A stretch of 64,000 bases of DNA from Bradyrhizobium ontarionense (GCF_021088345.1 NZ_CP088156.1:3906001-3970000); one strand, 5' to 3'; shown: positions 9,001 through 16,640, counted from the first letter of the stretch. Numbers and translations are program-made. Notes: a model not told the origin generated them from the letters alone.

Positions 9001-11192
9001 TCGAGATCGACGCCGGCCGGCAGCGCGCCAGCGCTGTAGCTGACCGTGGCGGACGCCGCCACGTGCCCGGTCAGGACGTCGCCGATATCGCGGTCGCTCG
9101 CCGACAGCGTGCCCGTGATCGGCCCGAGCAGTTGCGCATGCGCATCCGAGAGTTCAGCGACCGCGGCCGGATCGGTCTCGCCGGTGATTGCAGGCGGATC
9201 GTTGACCGGTGTCACCGTCAGGGTGACGGTGCGCACTGTCGTGTCGTGCCCGCCATTGGCAGTGCCATCGACATCCTGCACGGTGATGGTCAGCGTGCGG
9301 GGCAGCGGCGACGGATTATCGCTGGTGTCGGTATAGGCGACCGAACGAAGCGCGGCTTCGAAATCGGCAACCGTCGGTGACTGACCGGCGTGCGCGGTCA
9401 AGGTCAGCGTTCCCGAGACCGGATCGAAGGCGCCGTGAATGCGCGCCGTGTCGACGAACGACAGCACGTCCTCGCCGTGCAGATAGTTGCCGGTGATCCG
9501 GATCGAGGCATGATCGAGCGTCGTGCTGTCGACGTCCGACAGCGACAAGCGCGGTGCCACGGCGGTCGCGGTCTGCTCGGCGGCGACGAATGAGACCTCG
9601 CCCAACGTCAGCGTCGGCGCGTCGTTGACCCCGGTGACCGTCAGCGTGATGGAATCGGACGCGAGATCGTGGCCGCCATGCGCCGTGCCGTCGGGATCCT
9701 GCACGGTGATGGTAAGCGTGCGCGGCGACGTCGAAGGCGCGTCGCCGGCATAGGTGTAGCTGACCGTGCGAAGCGCAGCCTGAAAGTCGGCCAGGCTCGG
9801 CGCGTGGCCCGGCACGGCGCGGAGCGTCAGAGTCCCGGTGCCAGCATCGAAGCTGCCTTCGATCGAGGGCGTGCCGGTAAAGGACAGGGTGTCTTTGCCG
9901 GGCTCGAAATGGCCGGAGATCTTGACCGTCGCCTGCAGCAACGTCGCGCTGTCGTCATCGGTCAACGTCAGGTGCGGCAAGACAGCAATCGGCACCTGCT
10001 CGAAAGCCGCCACCGGGATCGCTCCGGCGTGGAGGTCGAGCACCGGAGCGTGGTTGATCGGCCCGAACGTGGCGGGCGGGCTTGCGGGCTGATTTCCGGG
10101 GAAGCCGTCTCCGCCATGCGGGAAGCTGTCGGCACCTGGAAAATTTACGGGCGGAGCGTTTTCGAAAGACGAATGAGGAAACCAGGATTCACTCTGGCCG
10201 CGACCATCGGCGCCAATCGGTGCAAATGACGAGCCGTGCGCCCCGATTCGACCGGAGTCGACGAACTCTCCCGCGAGAGTCTTGATCTGCAGGATGCTGT
10301 TGAGCGCGTCGAACTCGAAGGCCCTATCGGCATCCGACTTGGCCTGCTCGTCGGTCACGAGATGCGACGAACTGATCGGCGTCAGCGTCAGCTTGCCGCC
10401 GTCACCGCTGATCGCCGTGATAGGATCACCGTTCCGGTCGTAGACGGTTGCTTGGTTTAGGCCGCGATCCTGATGGAAAATGGACAGCGTGACGACCCCG
10501 TCATGCTTTGCAATGTCGGCATCACCAATGCCGCCCAGGATCTTGGCCCAAGCGGACGCTACGCCAACGCGCATGTCCCCCGTGCGCGCAATCGCGCCGG
10601 AGGCGAAGCTCAAAGATCCTTGGAGCAGGCTGAAGACTTCCAGGTTGGCCGCGCCATGCTGGCCGTAGCTGAACTCGGCCAGCACGAGGTGCGAATCGTG
10701 CCCGAGCTGAAACACGCTGCCGTCTTTGAAGATGAGGCTGACCCCGCCATCGCGATCGGTCTGAACGATGTCGCCCTTCCGCAACGCGTCCCCATCATTG
10801 AGCGTAACCGCGACGCCATTGCGGACGACCACCGCGTGACCTTTGGTGTTGACCACGCGTCCGATGACTTGCGTGGCCTGTTGCGGCGCATTCGCTGTGG
10901 CCTGTCCAGCGGCTTCCTGGAAGCCAGCGATGGTGATGAAGCGATCGTCGCTCCGCGCTACGTAGGTAGACGGCCGGGCGGAAGGATGGTCTGGCGGCAG
11001 ATGTCGGCCGGTGACGTCGGCTCTGCCAACCGGAATCGCAGGATGCTGGTTCGCGCCCGCATGTCCGGCCTCAAGCACGGAGCGCGGATCCGTCAGCGCG
11101 CTCGCTCCAACGGCTGTTGAATCCGCAATCGATGAGATCTGCGACGTATCCGACGAAAAATGATAAGCTGTCCCGATCGTCGTTTCCGACAT
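1..11192 (-). CDS. Giant FecR-like/VCBS/passenger-type exoprotein, C-terminus outside the window
   Basis: The reading frame is open from the ATG at 11192 to the left edge, about 3,730 codons, with no stop and no frameshift at the eight places I checked by hand. GAGGA lies 7 bases before the ATG. Residues about 60-150 form a FecR-like module (IGRVV, GDALRKGDIVQT, IFKDGSVFQLG) that also resembles the N-terminal module of LapA-type adhesins. After it come two cadherin-like units, five VCBS domains ending in NDAP-type motifs, one tandem-95/Big_9-like unit (SYTTAEDTALTI), four near-identical VCBS units, and a cadherin-3-like unit. The rest is passenger-like modules (AELNAALLAVSQGG, GHTLDG, LGGGLFVA) with glycine-rich loops at about 3860-3390, 1960-1430 and 240-60. 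It has no Sec signal peptide, so type I secretion is likely. The role is probably surface adhesion or biofilm matrix (inference). The C-terminal export signal is not visible. Confidence 0.9.
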   Translation of the reverse strand, partial: MSETTIGTAYHFSSDTSQISSIADSTAVGASALTDPRSVLEAGHAGANQHPAIPVGRADVTGRHLPPDHPSARPSTYVARSDDRFITIAGFQEAAGQATANAPQQATQVIGRVVNTKGHAVVVRNGVAVTLNDGDALRKGDIVQTDRDGGVSLIFKDGSVFQLGHDSHLVLAEFSYGQHGAANLEVFSLLQGSLSFASGAIARTGDMRVGVASAWAKILGGIGDADIAKHDGVVTLSIFHQDRGLNQATVYDRNGDPITAISGDGGKLTLTPISSSHLVTDEQAKSDADRAFEFDALNSILQIKTLAGEFVDSGRIGAHGSSFAPIGADGRGQSESWFPHSSFENAPPVNFPGADSFPHGGDGFPGNQPASPPATFGPINHAPVLDLHAGAIPVAAFEQVPIAVLPHLTLTDDDSATLLQATVKISGHFEPGKDTLSFTGTPSIEGSFDAGTGTLTLRAVPGHAPSLADFQAALRTVSYTYAGDAPSTSPRTLTITVQDPDGTAHGGHDLASDSITLTVTGVNDAPTLTLGEVSFVAAEQTATAVAPRLSLSDVDSTTLDHASIRITGNYLHGEDVLSFVDTARIHGAFDPVSGTLTLTAHAGQSPTVADFEAALRSVAYTDTSDNPSPLPRTLTITVQDVDGTANGGHDTTVRTVTLTVTPVNDPPAITGETDPAAVAELSDAHAQLLGPITGTLSASDRDIGDVLTGHVAASATVSYSAGALPAGVDLDALRDAAAISFDSATTTISGGANTLTWTYHPAAANLDWLASGETLTITYLADVTDGTAGVGSQPLTITITGTNDAPTIGAAQTAASVTQDVAVDAQGQVHAGGSFDFVDLDYSDAHSTSATLLNTTASGGVALGTMSALIATDTVNGVGGEAAWSYHVDNSAVQFLAAGESVVETYRVTVRDGHGGTVSRDVSVTITGANDAPVITAAQTTGAVTEDSAVDAHGQLQAGGVIGFGDVDLTDTYSVSVALVSSSNAGGVALGTMSPQLTAETSHGLGGEVAWTYQVDDNSVQFLRAGQTVTEVYAVTVSDGHGGQATQNVTVTVTGTEDAPVLTAGGSGAVTEAADASAQDIAPITGSLGVTDRDVGDALAASVIGSPAVTLDGHAFSLPAGAAALIDHALSFQNGVASNGGAASIGWSYDPSAANLDFLREGQQLVLTYTVAVNDGLTGSGTQTIAITITGTNDLPSITGGAAAVDEAGDAHAQTISLGGTIAVTDRDVGDTLTASVAGAPTVALDGHVFTLPAGAAALIDSAALSFDNAGHLSNGGTTGIAWTYQPGAADLDFLKQGQTLTLTYAVDVSDGTGTSAPQTVTITINGTNDAPVAVADSYTTAEDTALTIQNAGVLGNDHDAEGDALSAILVDGPTHGTLALNQDGSFTYTPFADYNGVDSFTYKANDGLADSGTATVSITVTAVNDPAVISGVSSGSVAEAGGVNNAIAGTATATGVLTDTDVDNPANTFSAVATPVASAGGYGTYTMTAGGAWTYHLDDGNSAVQALNAGAVLTDTFTVTTIDGTAQVVTITINGANDAAAVSGSTSGSVTEADGINNGAPGTPTATGMLTDSDVDNPADTFTAVGTATASAGGYGTYTMTSGGVWTYALDNSNPAVQALNAGAVLTDTFTVTTIDGTAQVVTVTINGANDTAVVSGTISGSVIEAGGINNGTPGTPTATGTLTDTDVDNPANIFAAVGTATASAGGYGTYTMTSGGVWTYVLDNSNPTVQALDVGATLTDTFTVTTIDGTAQVVTITINGAHDTAVVTGAISGAVTEAGGVNNGTPGTPVATGTLTVAEGAFVAVAAATASAGGYGTYTLGSSGVWTYTLNNSNSAVQALNAGAVLTDTFTVTTTGGSTQVVTITIAGTDDAPVLSGDASVALLQGTSTAITTADLNVTDIDNTVSQLTFNVSSTVHGYVALSGAPSVAVTSFTQTQLASGQVIFVHDATQNPAASFTVTATDGSLTTAGMAVNVAVSSDFVITSNLDLGVVSETIHSLSQSAGTLSGTGALTDANGATFTGGTESGSGTTVVNGLATFFDASNETFTLDGRTLELHGSAQSGAFSGDTLRLNNGAVLKIDAGVTFTDASASGTAFNISSSAGTGTVNVAGSYEKTGGGTTAISTALTNTGMIDAKAGTLDLAGNVTNSGTLKAEGGGTLLVAGNVTGSGAVIVDSNGTVEFGGNVGTGQTITFSGSSGTLKIDHPASFAGTITGFSGATDTIDLAGINHNSAQYSQSFNASTGILTVTDGVNTATLHFGGATYGFAATSDGAGGTLIKPANVYTVHNAAELNAALLAVSQGGSAAAANTSYSIELAADISIASLGADLTAINLASGSSLVIHGGGHTLDGGNAYRGLFVYGGNVTIDHLAINHTLAQGGAGGTQGGGGGAGLGGGLFVATGATVSISDVSFSGDRAVGGKGGGLDGGANWGAGGGGMGSAASANAGQYRHDYSAPNGHGYVATAVNGTSGGGIGLNVPGQPGLVHGGAGGAWTGGSLRSYTAAGMGGFGGGGGGGFYAYANSRESTPQGSVDHISRVGSNGGNGGFGGGGGGGASGSAQLHSTGGAGGFGGGGGGGYSGGAGGYGGGAGGGKVNSVLLGSGGGGLGAGGDIFVQEGGHLIVGGGSLSGGTVAGGAAGNVGTSAQNGQALGSGIFIQGNQTVTFAPASGDDLTIADVIADQHGNGGTGNVEISGAGNVHFTAANSYVGATIVDAGATLDIDAAGGLGTGAVTDNGILNVNAATTFASTVSDGGVLNVNAATTFAGAVTDSGVLNVNAVTTFASTVTDNATLNVNAATTFANGVTDNGALNINASAIFQGTVVNNGTVTINAANADFAGSITGNGTINFGTSGGTAVFEHGVPTQTITGFANGDVIDLRSVVATTAVVGANNVVTLKDAGGTAVATLHFDPAQTLGPFGVTSDGQGGTKVVAIQTSFNVSSAADLNAALTAISQGGTSYAKNVAYTIHFASDISLASLSASAQLAAINLDTGSSLLIDGAGFTLDGANAHRGFFDYAGNVRIQNLAIAHTLAQGGDGGIGGGGGGAGLGGGLFVAAGASATIANVTFLDNAAHGGDGGGVNPAGRIYQGGAGGGGMGIDGAAGSTTGVYHLNHYSVFSGWGYAGGAGGGPGLSNLPDGGGAGGTSYRGSSPASGAFGGGGGGGSAFKAPAEAGTTGAQGGFGGGGGAGGGFNTNTASYGNGENAAGGNGGFGGGGGGGGLRGHDGLGGFGAGNGGVSFAYRAGGYYQSKIGNVGGGGLGAGGGVFVQEGGTLILESGSLSGGAVAGGAAGAIQAAHQLYDMPGAGQGLGSGIFLQGNETLTFAPLSGATVTVADVIADQGGNGGRGAVDIKGAGIVEFDAANTYSGGTTIEAGATLKLAGHGNVSSGPVTDNGDLLLAYSVTLSGTINDNGTIHLGFHDGTAVFSGAVTLSGSFNFGDGTNEADFNGGLNGTGSINFGTGDQTLKITGAMPSAVIHGFGAGDAIDLASISATAVGSFSNGLLSLVGADGITVVATIHFDPSLQAPDGFAVVSDNSGGTIVVLDEVPVFHVASAAQLARVINEISVGGALSRTNQHYEIDISTDFSIDLVLPAIKLASGDTLTIQGQHHTISGAVNGVPTYAGLDLESGSAEIDDLTIADFVARGGDGSSPGFTSLQGGNGGGLGAGGGLFIGSSASVTLSGVAFRHDQAVGGNGSSGGSYQQANATSFPGRYHLYGPDDPHRGTPSHAP
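2673..2996 (-). repeat. Six tandem 54-bp coding repeats in the left giant gene
   Basis: Six consecutive 18-codon units encode variants of VTDNGxLNVNAATTFAST, with first codons at 2996, 2942, 2888, 2834, 2780 and 2726. The first four are nearly the same at the protein level, the fifth is diverged and the sixth is strongly diverged. They sit between two passenger-like modules and read like rungs of a beta-helix. Confidence 0.85.
5570..6940 (-). repeat. Four tandem VCBS-domain repeats, about 0.33 kb each
   Basis: Four in-frame copies carry the same blocks: SGSVTEAGGVNN, a linker rich in TATG, TDTDVDNPA, SAGGYGTYTM, WTYxLDNSN, VQALNAGAVLTDTFTVTTIDGT and VVTITINGAND. The two middle copies are the most alike. 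The last lacks the DVDNPAN segment and is shorter. This looks like recent internal duplication of a VCBS domain. Confidence 0.8.
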
Positions 11193-12081
11193 CAAAATTT
11201 CCTCGTGAGACGGTGCGTCCAGGACGTATGTGAGCGGCAGCGAGCGCCCTCAGCGCCGGGCAGGCCGCGCGGCCCGCGTCTCCAAGAGGGGGCAGACGCG
11301 GAATCCGATCTCATGCGCGCGAGCGCAGAATGCGCCACCAGCCCGCGCCGCCGGGTCGCAAGGAGCGATGCCATGGCGGAAGCGGCCACGTGCTTCGCGA
11401 GCAGGACTTGCGTCTGGCCGCGAACGCTCGGCTCCGGGGCAGGATGATCAAGAATCTCGTCTGTGGTCAGCGCCATGCTTCTGCAGTCGTCGTTGCGTCG
11501 GCGAAGGCCTCACCAAACCTGTCCAGGTCATTTATCGCCGGGACTGTCGAGCGCTTCCTTCCGGCATTCGTGTCTCATTTGGACGACGGGAAGTCCTGAT
11601 GAGGCCGGCAGCTGGATTCTGAAATTTTCTCAAATTGTCTGATGCCCGCCGCGTGAGCCTTCCGATCCACCCGTGACCGGAGCACACCCGCCATGCGAGG
11701 CGGCGTCACAGCGACATGGGCACGGCGGGCCCGGCCTGACTGCGGAGAACACGGACCTCGGTGCGCGGCCGGCAACGCTTCGCTGTCGACGGATGCCGCG
11801 CCAACGCTACGCTCTCGCCAGACGAACCTGCTCCGCAGCCGGCTTGCAGGGCGGGCGGCTTCACGACAGGCGGCTTGCGAGCGACGACACGCGGTCGCCG
11901 TGCAGGAGCCGCCGGACAAACGCCCAAGTCGTTTAACGTTATCGAAAGTGTGGTATTTAGATAAGGTTTTCGTTTCTGAGGTTTTCTGAAATTTTCGCCT
12001 CAACACGATTTCGGTCCATGGTCTGGCGACTTATTGGTACCTCGATGCTGCCCGGACAGCCGGCGATCTGGGAGTAGATGA
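11193..12081. promoter_or_regulatory. Divergent intergenic region with a repeated 13-mer
   Basis: This 889-bp gap separates the left giant gene from the CadC-like regulator gene and must hold both promoters. I see no convincing gene in it. The 13-mer TTCTGAAATTTTC occurs twice in the same orientation, at 11617-11629 and 11984-11996, within AT-rich patches that stand out from the GC-rich surroundings. It could be an operator for the adjacent regulator. That is inference only. Confidence 0.35.
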
Positions 12082-13806
12082 ATGAAATTCCGCTTTGCCG
12101 GATTCGAGTTGGACCTGCCGCGCGCCGAACTGCGCGGACCTGACGGCGCGCCGGTCAAATTGCGCCCGAAGACGTTCGAAATGCTGCGGCTGTTCGTCGC
12201 CAACCCTGGACGCCTGCTCAGCAAGCAGGAGCTGATGGAGGCGGTCTGGCCGGACGTCCATGTCGGCGAAGACAGCCTCTTTCAATGCATCCGGGAGATC
12301 CGTACCGCGCTCGGCGACGACCGGCGGCAGACAATCAAATTGGCGTCCGGAGGTGGATACATCTTTACGGTCGAGATCTCGGCCATATCGCGCGATGTGA
12401 ACTGTCCGGAGGGCGCGCCGGCGGTCGCCTCCGACCTCGACGTCGTCGCTCCGGCCGAACCGGCGACTGAGCCGGTGAGATCATCATGGTTCTCGGCCCT
12501 GGGCGGGCGGAAGGCGATCACAACCGTCGCCGGACTTTGCGCCATCGTCGGGTTTGCGGCCGCCGCGCCGCTGTTGAGATCGGACCTCATTTTCAAGCGC
12601 CCGCCGCCGGTGGTCGAGGTGATGGCGATAACCGATGCCAGCGACGATCCGCGCGGAGCGGCGATGGCGGCGGAGATCGCCGGCCGGCTGACCGACGGCT
12701 TCGCCAGGATCGACACGATCAGCGTGGTCGCACCGCGACCGCCGGCACCGCACCCGGAGCAGGCTGCCGCGCCCGCGGCATCGCCCGATTTCGAGATTCG
12801 CGGTGAGCTGCAGCGCAGCGGGCCATCCTGGATCTTGCGAGCCCGCCTGGTCCAGATCGCCACCGGCAAGGTTCAGGCGGTCGCGACCATTTCCGTCGAC
12901 GCCGACGACCGTGATCCGCGGCTGCAGCAGACGCGGCTCGCCGCGGGCGTTGGCGATGTGCTGGCGCGCCGTCTCAACCAGCTGACCGAGACCGGAACCG
13001 CTGCAGCAGATGGCGGCATCACGGCGGGCGGCGCCAAGGCCGCCATCGAGCAGGCAACCGCGTCGATCAACAGTGTCACGCAGGAGCGCTTCGGCATGGC
13101 GCAGACGATGCTGCAGAATGCGCTCGCCGACCAGCCCGACAATATCGACGCGGCGGTCGCGCTTGCAGCGCTGCAGATGCGCGGCATCCAGATGGTCTGG
13201 TACAATCCCGATGCCGCCGTCGCCGCCGAGGCCCAGGCAGCCGCGAATCTGGAGCGCGCCTTGCGCGCCAAGCCGAACTCGATTGCGGCGCTCGAGACCT
13301 ATTGCCGCTTCCTCAGTGCGACCAACCGTTTCGTCGAAAGCCTCGTTATCTGCGCCCGAACCCTGGGCCTCGATCCCTGGGACGGGCTCGCGCTGTATCT
13401 CGTCGGTCTCGGACAGCTGCATCTTGGCCGCTTCGAGGATGCGCTCGCGACCTTCCAGCAGGCCGACCGCTATGACACGCCACCGGTCTCGCGGTGGACC
13501 TGGCTGCTCGGCGTCGGATGGGCATACCTGATGATGGATCGCGCCGACGACGCCCTGCCGTGGCTGCAGCGCTCGATCGCCATCACGGCTGCGACCGGAC
13601 GTCCCTACATGCTGTTGGCCGCAGCCTACCAAAAGGCCGGCCAGACCGAGGAGGCGAAAGCGGCGATCCAGAAAGGACTGAAGATGCGCCCCGGCACGAC
13701 GGCGCTCAACATTGCGCCGCCGATGAAGAACACCAGTCCAGTATATCGCGAGGTGGCCGCGCAGATCATTCAGCTCATGGTCGACGCCGGCCTACCTGCG
13801 CAATAG
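12082..13806 (+). CDS. CadC-like membrane transcriptional regulator with TolB-like and TPR domains
   Basis: The protein has 574 residues. Residues 1-100 are an OmpR/CadC-type winged helix (FELDLPRAELR, RPKTFEMLRLF, LLSKQELMEAVWPD, VGEDSLFQCIREIR, GGGYIF). A single hydrophobic segment at about 146-166 would place the DNA-binding domain in the cytoplasm and the rest outside the inner membrane. Residues about 175-300 resemble the TolB-like domain found in such regulators. Residues about 320-560 are TPR-like helical repeats (RFGMAQTMLQNALADQPDN; LGRFEDALATFQQADRYD). It is divergent from the giant exoprotein gene, so it is a candidate regulator of it. The signal sensed is unknown. Confidence 0.88.
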   Translation: MKFRFAGFELDLPRAELRGPDGAPVKLRPKTFEMLRLFVANPGRLLSKQELMEAVWPDVHVGEDSLFQCIREIRTALGDDRRQTIKLASGGGYIFTVEISAISRDVNCPEGAPAVASDLDVVAPAEPATEPVRSSWFSALGGRKAITTVAGLCAIVGFAAAAPLLRSDLIFKRPPPVVEVMAITDASDDPRGAAMAAEIAGRLTDGFARIDTISVVAPRPPAPHPEQAAAPAASPDFEIRGELQRSGPSWILRARLVQIATGKVQAVATISVDADDRDPRLQQTRLAAGVGDVLARRLNQLTETGTAAADGGITAGGAKAAIEQATASINSVTQERFGMAQTMLQNALADQPDNIDAAVALAALQMRGIQMVWYNPDAAVAAEAQAAANLERALRAKPNSIAALETYCRFLSATNRFVESLVICARTLGLDPWDGLALYLVGLGQLHLGRFEDALATFQQADRYDTPPVSRWTWLLGVGWAYLMMDRADDALPWLQRSIAITAATGRPYMLLAAAYQKAGQTEEAKAAIQKGLKMRPGTTALNIAPPMKNTSPVYREVAAQIIQLMVDAGLPAQ

Positions 13807-13841
13807 AGCCCCGCCGGCGTCACAAGCATCATGCAGTCGCT

Positions 13842-13867
13842 GATGACACTGACGCGTCACCGTCATC
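13842..13867. terminator. Possible bidirectional hairpin between convergent genes
   Basis: GATGAC at 13842-13847 pairs with GTCATC at 13862-13867, and the inner palindrome TGACGCGTCA lies at 13850-13859. It sits between the 3' ends of the CadC-like gene and ubiV. There is no T-run, so terminator function is uncertain. I see nothing else in the 343-bp gap. Confidence 0.3.
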
Positions 13868-14149
13868 CAGTGCGCAAGGCGGATCGGGTCGGAGCGGCGC
13901 CGAGGAGCCGTGTCGTCGCCGCGGGCAAACAAATGGTCAACGCGTGGGAGAAGGTCGCAGTCGTTGCCTTCAGCAGCGATAGCGGAGACTCGCGCAACAC
14001 AATATAGATGCGCGCCCCAATGACGCATGACGCGAGGAATCGGTCGCATCTCCTGCCATCCGAACATCTGCGAAGATCCGCGAAGCCTCCGGCGTTGTAG
14101 CAGCGTGCATTCCGTCGTCTGGACCGCCACCATTGGAACACGACAGTAC

Positions 14150-15070
14150 CTACCCCGAGACGTATGACGCACCGGGGGCGCCGTACAAGAATCCGTTGCT
14201 GAATGGAACGTCCGGATAGATCTCGCGCAAGCGGTCCGTTGCTGCTTCGGTTTCCAATCGGCCCGCCAGGACCGCTTGGAATTGCTTGGACACCGCGACC
14301 ATGTCGCAAGCCTGAGGTGACAGCCTCAGCGATCTCACGCCGCTCTGCTTCAGACGATCGAGATCCCCGAGCAGGTTGGCGCAACTGTGTGACAGCGTCT
14401 GCACGCCGTTCATGTTGAGGAAAGCCTGATTCTCCAGCGTCGTCACGACGAGCCCGTCCGGGTCCTGCTCGCACACGAAGCGGCAATTGTCCTTGGCGAG
14501 CTTGTGCAAGCGGGCGTGATAGCAGCGCGCGGAAATCGCCAGCGGCACACGGCCGAAGGCGAACACTTCGATCGCCACCTGCGGCAAGGCGCCGGCAATG
14601 GCGGCCACCGAGGACAGCGGCAGTTCCGGCGGGAGGCAGATCCGGGTGGCGCCCTTGGCGGCATGAAACGCGGCGCTGGCCTCGTTGTAGATGTTGACGA
14701 AGGGACCGATGGCGTGTGGCCGGCCGGCGATCGATTTGAGGCAGGTGAGGTCGTTGACCTCGACCAGACCGCCGCCGAACTCGGCGAGTCCTGCCGTCTG
14801 CCGGCGCTCGCGCCGCAACGACACGAGGGCCAGCGATCCCAGCAGCACCTGCTTGCCGGCCGCCGTAAGCCGCTCGATGACTTCAGGCAAATAGGGCTCG
14901 AAGAACGACGCGCGTTTCGAGCAGACGACCTCGCCGACCACGACGTGGTCGACCGGCGCCTCGTCGGCGATACGAAAGTAGAAGTCCCGCCAGCGCTCCG
15001 GCTGCCAGTTGTAGAGCACAGGCCCCAAAGTGAGTTGTATTTGCTGCACGCTTTGATCCGCCGCTGTCAT
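14150..15070 (-). CDS. ubiV: UbiV, O2-independent ubiquinone hydroxylation, U32 family
   Basis: This 306-residue peptidase-U32-family protein has no protease role. It acts with UbiU in the oxygen-independent hydroxylation steps of ubiquinone synthesis, known from E. coli UbiUV. Four cysteines are placed as in UbiV 4Fe-4S proteins: Cys50, Cys183, Cys196 and Cys200, the last three spaced C-X12-C-X3-C. The N-terminal LTLGPVLYNW and central ISARCYHARLHKLAKDNCRF blocks are typical. The start lies 6 bases after the ubiU stop, and the gene is the last of a ubiT-ubiU-ubiV operon. Confidence 0.93.
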   Translation of the reverse strand: MTAADQSVQQIQLTLGPVLYNWQPERWRDFYFRIADEAPVDHVVVGEVVCSKRASFFEPYLPEVIERLTAAGKQVLLGSLALVSLRRERRQTAGLAEFGGGLVEVNDLTCLKSIAGRPHAIGPFVNIYNEASAAFHAAKGATRICLPPELPLSSVAAIAGALPQVAIEVFAFGRVPLAISARCYHARLHKLAKDNCRFVCEQDPDGLVVTTLENQAFLNMNGVQTLSHSCANLLGDLDRLKQSGVRSLRLSPQACDMVAVSKQFQAVLAGRLETEAATDRLREIYPDVPFSNGFLYGAPGASYVSG

Positions 15071-15076
15071 TTGGTC

Positions 15077-16054
15077 CTAACGCCAGGTCTTGCGGTAGGC
15101 GCCCTGCGTGGTGGCCTGCCCTTCGGTGAACGCCGTGAGATCGGGCCCGTCGGCGGACCGGCCGGCATCGAGCGCGGCGAGCACGCTGCGGAAATGCCGC
15201 ACCACGCCATCGACATAGGCGCGGCCGCGCTGCCGTCCCTCGATCTTGAGCGCGGTGACGCCGGCCTCGCGCAGGCCGGCGAGCAAGGTCGTGGCATCGA
15301 GACTGACCGGATCCTCGAAGATGTAGCCAGCGCCCTGCGCGGTCGAGAAGCGGCCCTTGCACAGCGTTGGATAGCCCGCCGGCTCGTTGCGTCCGAAGCG
15401 GTTGATGGTGAAGCCGCCGAGCCGCGAGGTCGTTCCCTGTGGCGTCTCCTGATAGGCGACGTGGCTGGGCGGCGAGCACACGCCCTGCATGTTCGGCGAC
15501 TTGCCGGTGGCGTAGGATGACAGCGAGCAGCGTCCTTCGGCCATCACGCACAGTCCGCCAAACACGAACACCTCGGTCTCACAAGCTGTCTCACGGGTGA
15601 TCTCGGCGATCTCGGGCACGCTCAGCACGCGCGGCAGCACGACGCGGCGGGCGCCGAAATTCTCGGCATAGAACGCGATCGCATCGACGTTCGCCGCCGC
15701 CGCTTGCACCGAGACATGCAGTCGCTGTTCCGGATGACGCCGCGCGGCATAGTCCATCAGCCCGACATCGGCGAGGATCAGGGCGTCGGCTCCCGCCTCC
15801 GCGGCATCGTCGACCGCGCGGCGCCACACGTCGACGGCGCCGGCACGCGGGAAAGTATTGATCGCGACCAGCACCTTGGCGCCACGCCGATGCGCGAACG
15901 CGATCCCATCGCGCAGCTGCTCGCGGCTGAAATTCAGCCCCGGAAAGTTGCGTGCATTGGTCTCGTCGGCGAATCCACAATAGACAGCATCAGCGCCGGC
16001 CTCGACCGCGCTCTTCAGCGCCGCTGGCGTCCCTGCCGGACAGATCAGCTCCAT
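15077..16054 (-). CDS. ubiU: UbiU, O2-independent ubiquinone hydroxylation, U32 family
   Basis: This 325-residue U32 protein partners UbiV. Cysteines at 169, 176, 193 and 232 have the spacing of the 4Fe-4S ligands of E. coli UbiU, within FVFGGLCVMAEGRCSLSSY, NMQGVCSPP and YPTLCKGRF. The N-terminus MELICPAGTPAALKSAVEAG is typical of the family and fixes the start. The gene overlaps the end of ubiT by 10 bases and is followed 6 bases later by ubiV, which indicates one transcript and translational coupling. Confidence 0.94.
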   Translation of the reverse strand: MELICPAGTPAALKSAVEAGADAVYCGFADETNARNFPGLNFSREQLRDGIAFAHRRGAKVLVAINTFPRAGAVDVWRRAVDDAAEAGADALILADVGLMDYAARRHPEQRLHVSVQAAAANVDAIAFYAENFGARRVVLPRVLSVPEIAEITRETACETEVFVFGGLCVMAEGRCSLSSYATGKSPNMQGVCSPPSHVAYQETPQGTTSRLGGFTINRFGRNEPAGYPTLCKGRFSTAQGAGYIFEDPVSLDATTLLAGLREAGVTALKIEGRQRGRAYVDGVVRHFRSVLAALDAGRSADGPDLTAFTEGQATTQGAYRKTWR

Positions 16055-16605
16055 CGTCGCATCCCGCCTTCGTTCGTCGTCGATTTCAGGAGCGAGTCGC
16101 GCGCGGCCGCGAGCAGGCGCTGCGCGGGTTCGCCGAACGGACCCGAAAGCGCCGCGATCTCACCGACCAAGTCCAGACCTGCATCATCAATCGCGTTGCG
16201 CAGCGCCAGCACCGCCTCGATATCGCCCTCGATCACGAGCTGGCGCGCGAACATCAGAGCATCGCCGTCGAGCCGGCCCTCGACCAGCGCCAGCAGACTC
16301 ACGATCGAGGCCGAGATGGCAGCATCGACGTCGGTGGGCAGCTCGCGCACCGCCGCGAGTTGCGGCTGCCCTGGCCCTGCCTGAATCACGAAGGCGAACG
16401 GCAAATCGGTCGGCTTGATGCCAAAGCGCTTTCCGCGATGAGACCCGAGCCGGTCAAACAGATGCGGATGGCGGCGCAGAATCCCGCGCAGGACGGCGCC
16501 GAGCGCGATCTGCAGGGGCAGCAACGGCAACGGCCGCAGCACCTGCCTGAGCAGCGGCGGCAAGAGTGGCAATGACGTCGAGGACGCGTCCTGAAGAGAG
16601 CTCAT
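16045..16605 (-). CDS. ubiT: UbiT, SCP2-domain accessory factor of O2-independent ubiquinone synthesis
   Basis: This 186-residue protein has a proline/leucine-rich N-terminus followed by a sterol-carrier-protein-2-like lipid-binding domain (about 45-150: FVIQAGPGQPQL, DAAISASIVSLLALVEGRLDGDALMFARQLVIEGD). In E. coli UbiT the SCP2 fold binds quinone intermediates for UbiUV. The gene is first in the operon, with its start 36 bases from an FNR/FixK-like site, and overlaps ubiU. Identification rests on the domain plus the invariant neighbours. Confidence 0.9.
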   Translation of the reverse strand: MSSLQDASSTSLPLLPPLLRQVLRPLPLLPLQIALGAVLRGILRRHPHLFDRLGSHRGKRFGIKPTDLPFAFVIQAGPGQPQLAAVRELPTDVDAAISASIVSLLALVEGRLDGDALMFARQLVIEGDIEAVLALRNAIDDAGLDLVGEIAALSGPFGEPAQRLLAAARDSLLKSTTNEGGMRRWS

Positions 16606-16640
16606 GGTGCAAGCTCTGGCCGGATCGGTGGCGGAAGTAT

